From an uncultured Ruminococcus sp. (GTDB taxonomy: Bacteria; Bacillota; Clostridia; Oscillospirales; Ruminococcaceae), in assembly GCA_947178195.1 (NCBI GenBank), contig CAMWXM010000134.1, positions 1-7,521 of the forward strand: a stretch of 7,521 bases of DNA, given 5' to 3'. Positions within the stretch are counted from its first letter, which is position 1, and the number at the start of each line of letters is the position of its first letter. Made by a program: the position numbers and the translations under genes. Of the stretch, positions 5,266 through 7,521 are shown one piece after another. The notes beneath the pieces were generated by a model. That model was not told where the DNA came from, made no database searches, and saw nothing but the letters and a program-made list of their open reading frames with translations.

Positions 5266-6759
5266 ATGAAACTAAGCGAGCTGCTCAAATATGACAGTAT
5301 TGTGATACAGTGCCATAATTACCCCGATGCAGACACCATTGCTTCGGGGTATGGGCTTTACTGTTATCTGACATTTCACGGGAAAAAGCCGCGTCTTATA
5401 TACGGCGGGAATAAAAAAATAAGCAAGTCAAATTTGCTTATTATGATTGAAAAACTGGGTATTCCCATAGAGTATGCGGAAAAGCTTGACAAAAAGCCCG
5501 AGCTGCTTATTACGGCGGATTGTGTTCACGGTGAAAGCAACACTGCCGATTTTGAAGCTGAAAATTACGCCGCTGTAGACCATCATGCAAGCGTATACGC
5601 AAAATCGCCGATGTATGATATCCGCCCCTCATACGGAAGCTGCTCGTCTGTAATAGCCGTGCTGCTGAATGAGGCGGGCTATGATTTCAATGCGAATGAA
5701 AAGCTTGCTACAGCCCTGTATTACGGACTTTACACCGACACGGACGAAATGAAAGAGCTTAGCCATCCTGCGGACCGCGACCTCAGGGATTTTGCAAAAT
5801 ATAACAAGGCGGTATTTTCCTTGCTTATAAATTCCAATCTGTCGCTGTCGGAGCTGCGCATAGCGGGAGACGCTTTGAACCGCATAAACTGTAACAATGC
5901 GCATCACTGCGCTTTTGTCCGCGCCGAAGAATGTGACCCGAATATTCTGGGATTTATAAGCGACCTTGTTATTAAGGTGGATTCCGTCAAAGCAAGCGTT
6001 GTATGCTGCAAGGTTTCGGGCGGGATAAAATTTTCGATCAGAAGCTGCGTAAAAGAGATAAACGCCTCCGAGCTTGCTGAATTTATAGCCGAGAATATAG
6101 GGTCGGGCGGCGGACATTGCGACAAAGCGGGCGGCTTTATTAATATGCGCCTTGCCTCCGAAAAGTATATGAAAATTGACGCAGACGAGCCGACAGAATA
6201 TTTTAACAAAAGGATTTCCGAATATTTTGAGTGTGTCGATATTATTGACGTTAATAGCTATGCGCCGGATTTGTCCGTAATGAAGATTTATACAAAAAAG
6301 ATGGTTACTCTTGGCTTTGTTAAAAGTACGGATATTTTTCCGGCGGGAACGTCTTTTGTTGTACGGACGCTTGAAGCGGATTTCAATGTTGAAGCTGATG
6401 ACAATATCTATATAATGATAGATGACGAGGGAAATATTTATCCCATAGAAAAAGAAAAGTTCAGCAGGACATATTCACTGTCCGATAAAATTTTTAAGAT
6501 TGACGGTGAGTACAGCCCAAGTATTATCAGTACATCACACGGACAGCGCGAGCTGCTGACATATGCAAAAAGCTGCATTCCAAATACATCGTCAAGTATT
6601 TATGCAGTAAGGCTTGATCGGCGTGTAAAGCTATATACACTATGGGATAAGGAAAATTATATGTCAGGTAAGCCGGGCGACTATCTGGCAATACGCACTG
6701 ATGACCTTAAGGATATGTACATAATATCCGGACGGAGATTTTCAAAAATATATGAGTAG
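5266..6759 (+). CDS. DHH/DHHA1-family phosphoesterase with a novel-looking C-terminal extension
   Basis: A 497-residue protein. Residues 1-165 are the DHH domain: motif I HNYPDAD (H17, D21, D23), motif II TADC (D85), the DHH triad D105-H106-H107, and motif IV YTDTD (D158). Together these provide the two-metal site. Residues about 210-295 form DHHA1 with GSGGGHCDKAGG (GGGH at 281-284). Family members (NrnA, GdpP, CdnP-type) hydrolyse nanoRNA, pAp or cyclic dinucleotides. All key residues are present, so an active phosphodiesterase is expected; the substrate is unknown. NrnA-type enzymes end near residue 320, whereas this one adds about 175 residues. The extra part contains a repeated pattern: NIYIMIDDEGNIYPIEKEKF (380-399, then SRTY) and GDYLAIRTDDLKDMYI (471-486, then a similar RRFSKIY). 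ATG 5266 is chosen because AGGGTGA lies 5 nt upstream; GTG 5257 overlaps that site. It lies between the TIR and RyR genes in one transcription unit. Confidence 0.9.
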   Translation: MKLSELLKYDSIVIQCHNYPDADTIASGYGLYCYLTFHGKKPRLIYGGNKKISKSNLLIMIEKLGIPIEYAEKLDKKPELLITADCVHGESNTADFEAENYAAVDHHASVYAKSPMYDIRPSYGSCSSVIAVLLNEAGYDFNANEKLATALYYGLYTDTDEMKELSHPADRDLRDFAKYNKAVFSLLINSNLSLSELRIAGDALNRINCNNAHHCAFVRAEECDPNILGFISDLVIKVDSVKASVVCCKVSGGIKFSIRSCVKEINASELAEFIAENIGSGGGHCDKAGGFINMRLASEKYMKIDADEPTEYFNKRISEYFECVDIIDVNSYAPDLSVMKIYTKKMVTLGFVKSTDIFPAGTSFVVRTLEADFNVEADDNIYIMIDDEGNIYPIEKEKFSRTYSLSDKIFKIDGEYSPSIISTSHGQRELLTYAKSCIPNTSSSIYAVRLDRRVKLYTLWDKENYMSGKPGDYLAIRTDDLKDMYIISGRRFSKIYE

Positions 6760-6782
6760 ATTCAATAAGGAGAGGAAAGCAT

Positions 6783-7085
6783 ATGTTTTACCCTGAACCT
6801 ATAGACACATCGGATATAAAATTATCGAACGATATTATTGGTTTGGCAGAAGAACTTGCGGAAAATGTGCATAACATTTGGGCAAAAGGACGGATTTCGG
6901 AAGGTTGGATTTACGGTAAAATCCGTGACGATATATGCAAAACTACTCCATGCCTCGTTCCGTATAATGAACTTCCAGAATGTGAAAAGGATTATGACCG
7001 CAATACTGCGATTGAAACGGTAAAAACGATAATAAAACTGGGATATAGAATTGAAAAAAATACGGATACATCAAATAATCCTTGA
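6783..7085 (+). CDS. Stand-alone RyR (ryanodine receptor repeat) domain protein
   Basis: A 100-residue protein that is almost entirely one RyR domain (Pfam RyR type). Signature residues are easy to see: YPEPIDTS (3-10), ELAENVHNIWAKGRISEGW (24-42) with the W-A-K-x-R-I-x-x-G-W core, Y44-G45, R48-D49-D50, KTTPCLVPYNELPECEK (53-69), and DYDRNTAIETVKTIIKLGY (70-88). The tail after residue 90 is polar and probably disordered. In animals this repeat occurs in calcium-release channels. In bacteria it occurs alone or fused to other domains in predicted conflict and nucleotide-signalling systems, where a ligand-sensing role has been proposed but not generally shown. No membrane or catalytic segment is present, so it would act as a soluble receptor or adaptor. 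An AAGGAGAGG site (6767-6775) precedes the ATG, 23 bp after the DHH stop codon. Family assignment is strong; function is inference from the TIR and DHH partners. Confidence 0.92.
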   Translation: MFYPEPIDTSDIKLSNDIIGLAEELAENVHNIWAKGRISEGWIYGKIRDDICKTTPCLVPYNELPECEKDYDRNTAIETVKTIIKLGYRIEKNTDTSNNP

Positions 7086-7087
7086 AT

Positions 7088-7228
7088 CAACCATTAGAAA
7101 TTTTCGTATCTTCATGATTTTTTTCGTAAACATCTGCAAGCCTTCTGTAATGGCAGATAATATGATTGTAATGTTTTGTTCTTAATCGATTCAATATGCT
7201 GAAAGCTGAAAATGCACTATCTAAAAAA
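7088..7228 (-). pseudogene. Possible remnant of a protein-coding gene, unrecognised
   Basis: On the minus strand a frame without a start codon stays open for about 45 codons and ends at a TGA near 7090. It carries protein-like segments such as SAFSILNRLRTKHYNHIICH and YRRLADVYEKNHEDT. The basic, aromatic and His-rich composition is reminiscent of the C-terminus of a transposase or similar enzyme, but I cannot name a family. The upstream side is cut by the terminator hairpin of the neighbouring gene, so it would be a dead fragment. It may equally be a chance open frame. Confidence 0.25.
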
Positions 7229-7261
7229 TAACCTCTGCGCTAAAAAAATAGTGCAGAGGTT
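7220..7261 (-). terminator. Intrinsic terminator of the right-edge minus-strand gene
   Basis: AACCTCTGCGCTA (7230-7242) pairs with 7249-7261 over 13 bp with one wobble, and the loop is A/T only. On the minus strand it is followed by ATTTTTT. It lies 9 bp past the stop codon of the right-edge gene. On the plus strand only a short AAAATTTTC follows, so it may act weakly in both directions and also close the RyR operon. TGCACTAT at 7213-7220 can pair with 7248-7255 as an alternative fold. Confidence 0.8.
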
Positions 7262-7270
7262 AAAATTTTC

Positions 7271-7521
7271 TTATACGATTATTTTGTCATATTGTATTTT
7301 CTCACATTTCATCGCCTGTTCAAGCAAGTCAATATAGCGTCCAAGAACCAAGAAACAGGCATAAAGCAAACAGTCCCGCATTTCCCGATCATTGAGGTTT
7401 GAATTGTCATCAGCCATATCCGAATACTCGGAAAAACGGTGCATAAAAAGGTCTGCGATTTTGTGCAGGTTCTGAATTACAAACTGTGTAAATGCATTTT
7501 CTAAGGAAAAAATGTCAACAC
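7271..7521 (-). CDS. 3' end of an unrecognised minus-strand gene, cut by the window edge
   Basis: The last 82 codons and the TAA stop are visible; the start lies beyond the right edge. The first visible residues are VDIFSLENAFTQFVIQNLHK, followed by a helical, slightly acidic segment with SEYSDMADDNSNLNDREMRD and a hydrophobic helix CLLYACFLVLGRYIDLLEQA, ending KCEKIQYDKIIV. One ATG exists in frame inside, but the frame is open to the edge, so a longer protein is likely. The strong terminator just downstream supports a real gene. It converges on the TIR-DHH-RyR run. No family recognised. Confidence 0.65.
   Translation of the reverse strand, partial: VDIFSLENAFTQFVIQNLHKIADLFMHRFSEYSDMADDNSNLNDREMRDCLLYACFLVLGRYIDLLEQAMKCEKIQYDKIIV

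Noticed and set aside
5629..6117. 162-residue open frame on the minus strand
   Set aside because: It lies wholly inside the DHH gene, which has all its family motifs on the other strand; no ribosome binding site or recognisable domain.

Overview
The window looks like accessory DNA from a low-GC Gram-positive anaerobe, most likely a gut Clostridia/Oscillospiraceae (Ruminococcus-type) bacterium. The evidence is the AT-rich composition, strong AGGAGG-type ribosome binding sites, intrinsic terminators and a Tn916-class integrase. It reads as part of an integrative, mobilizable element. The taxonomic call is inferred from style, not from a marker gene.

Layout. Positions 116-1754 (minus strand) hold an integration module: a complete tyrosine recombinase behind an excisionase-like HTH protein. 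The module is driven by a promoter whose spacer contains an 18-bp perfect palindrome. Positions 1755-2583 contain no convincing protein gene but much structure: inverted repeats, a possible pseudoknot, an orphan minus-strand terminator, and a plus-strand promoter about 180 nt upstream of a strong terminator (small RNA or attenuated leader). Positions 2584-3138 encode a charged protein with nine tandem hexapeptide repeats. Positions 3178-3330 pack four hairpins just before a MobC-like ribbon-helix-helix gene, which makes this a good oriT candidate. A truncated RHH paralogue and an overlapping one-helix membrane protein follow. No relaxase is visible in the window.

The most interesting part is 4426-7085, three tightly packed plus-strand genes. 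They encode a TIR-domain protein with a three-helix membrane tail, a DHH/DHHA1 phosphoesterase with an extra duplicated C-terminal module, and a stand-alone 100-residue RyR (ryanodine-receptor repeat) domain protein. TIR domains can make cyclic ADP-ribose-type molecules from NAD+, DHH/DHHA1 enzymes hydrolyse nucleotide phosphodiesters, and RyR domains have been proposed as nucleotide-ligand sensors in bacterial conflict systems. The inference is a cargo-encoded nucleotide-signalling or defence cassette with a maker, an eraser and a reader.

The right edge holds the 3' end of an unrecognised minus-strand gene with its own terminator. Between that terminator and the RyR gene lies a possible gene remnant.
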